Shown piece by piece: positions 6,360 to 7,033 of a stretch of DNA of 7,033 bases. The notes below the pieces were generated by a model. It saw only the letters and a program-made list of their open reading frames with translations, made no database searches and had not been told where the DNA came from. How positions within the stretch are numbered: the stretch's first letter is position 1; each line of letters begins with the position of its first letter. The stretch spans positions 1 to 7,033 of the forward strand of contig DATILI010000348.1 of NCBI GenBank assembly GCA_035476635.1, read 5' to 3'. A program made the translations under genes and the position numbers. The DNA is from DATILI01 sp035476635 (lineage in GTDB: Bacteria > Pseudomonadota > Gammaproteobacteria > Burkholderiales > Burkholderiaceae_C).

Positions 6360-6503
6360 ATGGCCAAAGGCGAACAACGAAGCAACAAGATGGCGAAGAA
6401 ACCCAAGAAGGACACTTCGCCCCCGAAGCAGACCAGCCCTTCGGATCGCCCCATGCCGCCCGTGACCACGGTCATGCCGCGCGGCAAAATCAAGAGTAAA
6501 TAG
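6360..6503 (+). CDS. Small Lys/Pro-rich basic protein of unknown function (47 residues)
   Basis: The sequence GGAGG at 6351-6355 lies four bases before an ATG that opens 47 codons ending in TAG. The protein starts MAKGEQRSNKMAKKPKKD and ends MPRGKIKSK. About a quarter of its residues are Lys or Arg, it is rich in Pro and Ser/Thr in the middle (18-37), and it has no hydrophobic segment. It is probably disordered and could bind nucleic acid or ribosomes. I recall similar short MAKGQQRSN-type proteins annotated as hypothetical in proteobacteria, but cannot confirm homology here. It sits 116 bp after the phasin-like gene and 197 bp before the HPF-family gene. The good Shine-Dalgarno, codons ending mostly in G or C, and compact reading frame argue for a real gene despite its size. 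Confidence 0.7.
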   Translation: MAKGEQRSNKMAKKPKKDTSPPKQTSPSDRPMPPVTTVMPRGKIKSK

Positions 6504-6506
6504 CCC

Positions 6507-6524
6507 TTCGCCGGCAAAGGCGAA
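6507..6524 (+). terminator. Hairpin just after the 47-residue gene
   Basis: TTCGCC (6507-6512) and GGCGAA (6519-6524) form a perfect 6-bp stem with a GGCAAA loop, starting 3 bases after the stop codon. The position suits a terminator or 3'-end stabiliser, but no T-run follows. Confidence 0.35.
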
Positions 6525-6544
6525 AGCGGTCTATTCAACGCAAC

Positions 6545-6579
6545 GGCCAGGCGCGCCCCGTACTGCGGGCGCCGTGGCC
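6545..6579 (+). other. Long GC-rich imperfect hairpin upstream of the HPF-family gene
   Basis: GGCCA (6545-6549) pairs with TGGCC (6575-6579). After a one-base bulge GGCGC (6550-6554) pairs with GCGCC (6569-6573), and two further C-G pairs are possible above another bulge. The stem has 10-12 pairs with a loop of about 9 nt. It is followed by AATATCTCCCC, not by a T-run. It may end the upstream transcript, belong to the leader of the HPF-family gene, or be part of an unannotated small RNA. Confidence 0.35.
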
Positions 6580-6659
6580 AATATCTCCCCCAAGTCAAAC
6601 GACTCGTTGCATCCTGCGCGGGGACTGCCGAACAATTCCTACGCACAGGCGCCCCGTTT

Positions 6660-6666
6660 AGGAGGA
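6660..6666 (+). promoter_or_regulatory. Orphan Shine-Dalgarno-like AGGAGGA in the HPF-family leader
   Basis: AGGAGGA matches the anti-Shine-Dalgarno strongly but lies 34 nt before the gene start, too far to serve it directly. No ATG, GTG or TTG follows at the right distance; only CTG at 6669 does. It is distinct from AAAGGA at 6688-6693, seven bases from the ATG, which is the working binding site. It may be chance or a ribosome standby site. Confidence 0.3.
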
Positions 6667-6700
6667 CACTGGATTTCATTGCCCCTGAAAGGAAACGGCC

Positions 6701-7033
6701 ATGCAGGTTCAAGTCAACACCGGTCACGGAATTGAAAACAAGGAGTCGCTGGAGCGTTGGGCCGCCCAGTATCTGGACGACGCGCTCGGGCATTTCAGGC
6801 AGGACATTACCCGTGTTGAAGTGCAGCTCAGCGACGAAAACAACGGCGGCAAGGGCGCTGCCGACAAGCGCTGCGCGCTGGAAGCGCGCCTCACTTTCCA
6901 CCAGCCGCTGGCTGTGACCCATCACGCGGAAAACCAGGATCTCGCCTTGCGAGGGGCGGCCCTGAAGCTGCAGCATCTGCTCGAACACACGCTGGGCAAG
7001 CTTGAAAGCCGCCGCGGCCGGGACACCATACGC
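6701..7033 (+). CDS. HPF/RaiA-family ribosome-associated protein (3' end outside window)
   Basis: The first 111 codons of a short HPF/RaiA-family (ribosome hibernation) protein are present and still open at the right edge. Family members bind the 30S subunit near the mRNA and tRNA channel and inactivate or pair ribosomes in stationary phase. The beta-alpha-beta-beta-beta-alpha layout is visible: strand QVQVNTG at 2-8, helix 13-31, strand ITRVEVQLSDE at 36-46, a Gly/Lys-rich loop 47-57, strand KRCALEARLTF at 57-67, strand QPLAVTHHAEN at 69-79, then helix 80-102. The amphipathic helices and the RVEV...SDEN wording fit the family, although the protein is diverged from E. coli HPF and has a longer central loop. 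It seems to be near its natural end, so it is likely a short form without the C-terminal dimerisation domain of long HPF. AAAGGA at 6688-6693 supports the start. Confidence 0.85.
   Translation, partial: MQVQVNTGHGIENKESLERWAAQYLDDALGHFRQDITRVEVQLSDENNGGKGAADKRCALEARLTFHQPLAVTHHAENQDLALRGAALKLQHLLEHTLGKLESRRGRDTIR

Noticed and set aside
6669..6917. Possible overlapping gene starting at CTG 6669 after the orphan AGGAGGA
   Set aside because: The spacing is too short, CTG starts are rare, and most of the frame lies within the HPF-family gene and gives a Ser/Arg/Thr-rich shadow translation.
6302..6988. Minus-strand frame of 228 codons spanning the 47-residue and HPF-family genes
   Set aside because: It runs antisense to a family-matched gene and to a small gene with a good Shine-Dalgarno, with no family resemblance of its own.

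Overview
The window is GC-rich, densely coded DNA that looks like a chromosomal stretch of a betaproteobacterium in the Burkholderiales, probably Comamonadaceae. The pointers are a Bug-type periplasmic receptor (very expanded in that order), an IF-1 with a C-terminal extension like the second infA copy found there, and a short HPF/RaiA-family protein of the type seen there. This placement rests on recalled family resemblance, not on a search. I see no tRNA, rRNA, CRISPR array, insertion sequence, phage gene or attachment site.

Left part, minus strand. A zinc-dependent aspartoacylase/succinylglutamate-desuccinylase-family amidohydrolase runs off the left edge (1-875). Upstream of it lie infA (957-1208) and an unrecognised 80-residue protein gene (1221-1463). 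The stop codon of the 80-residue gene overlaps the Shine-Dalgarno sequence of infA, so the two are probably translationally coupled. A likely promoter near 1664-1692 would give this pair a leader of about 190 nt.

Centre. A LysR-type regulator (1682-2641, minus) diverges from a Bug solute receptor (2725-3702, plus) and a Rieske-type aromatic-ring oxygenase alpha subunit (3746-4960, plus). This is a compact catabolic module: a regulator that may sense an aromatic compound, a periplasmic protein that binds an organic acid, and an oxygenase that attacks it. No reductase partner is in the window, and the substrate cannot be read from the sequence.

Right part, plus strand. Four small genes follow, each with its own ribosome binding site and separated by 110-200 nt gaps: an SRPBCC-fold protein (5128-5598), a helical phasin-like protein with a basic Ala/Lys/Arg tail (5710-6243), a 47-residue Lys/Pro-rich protein (6360-6503), and an HPF/RaiA-family ribosome-associated protein cut by the right edge (6701-7033). 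The last gene suggests a stationary-phase or stress theme, but that link is inference. The gaps hold several GC-rich hairpins without U-tracts.

No gap exceeds 300 bases. I found no convincing new multi-gene system. The best leads are the coupled 80-residue/infA pair, the orphan Rieske/Bug/LysR module, the 47-residue gene, and the structured region ahead of the HPF-family gene.
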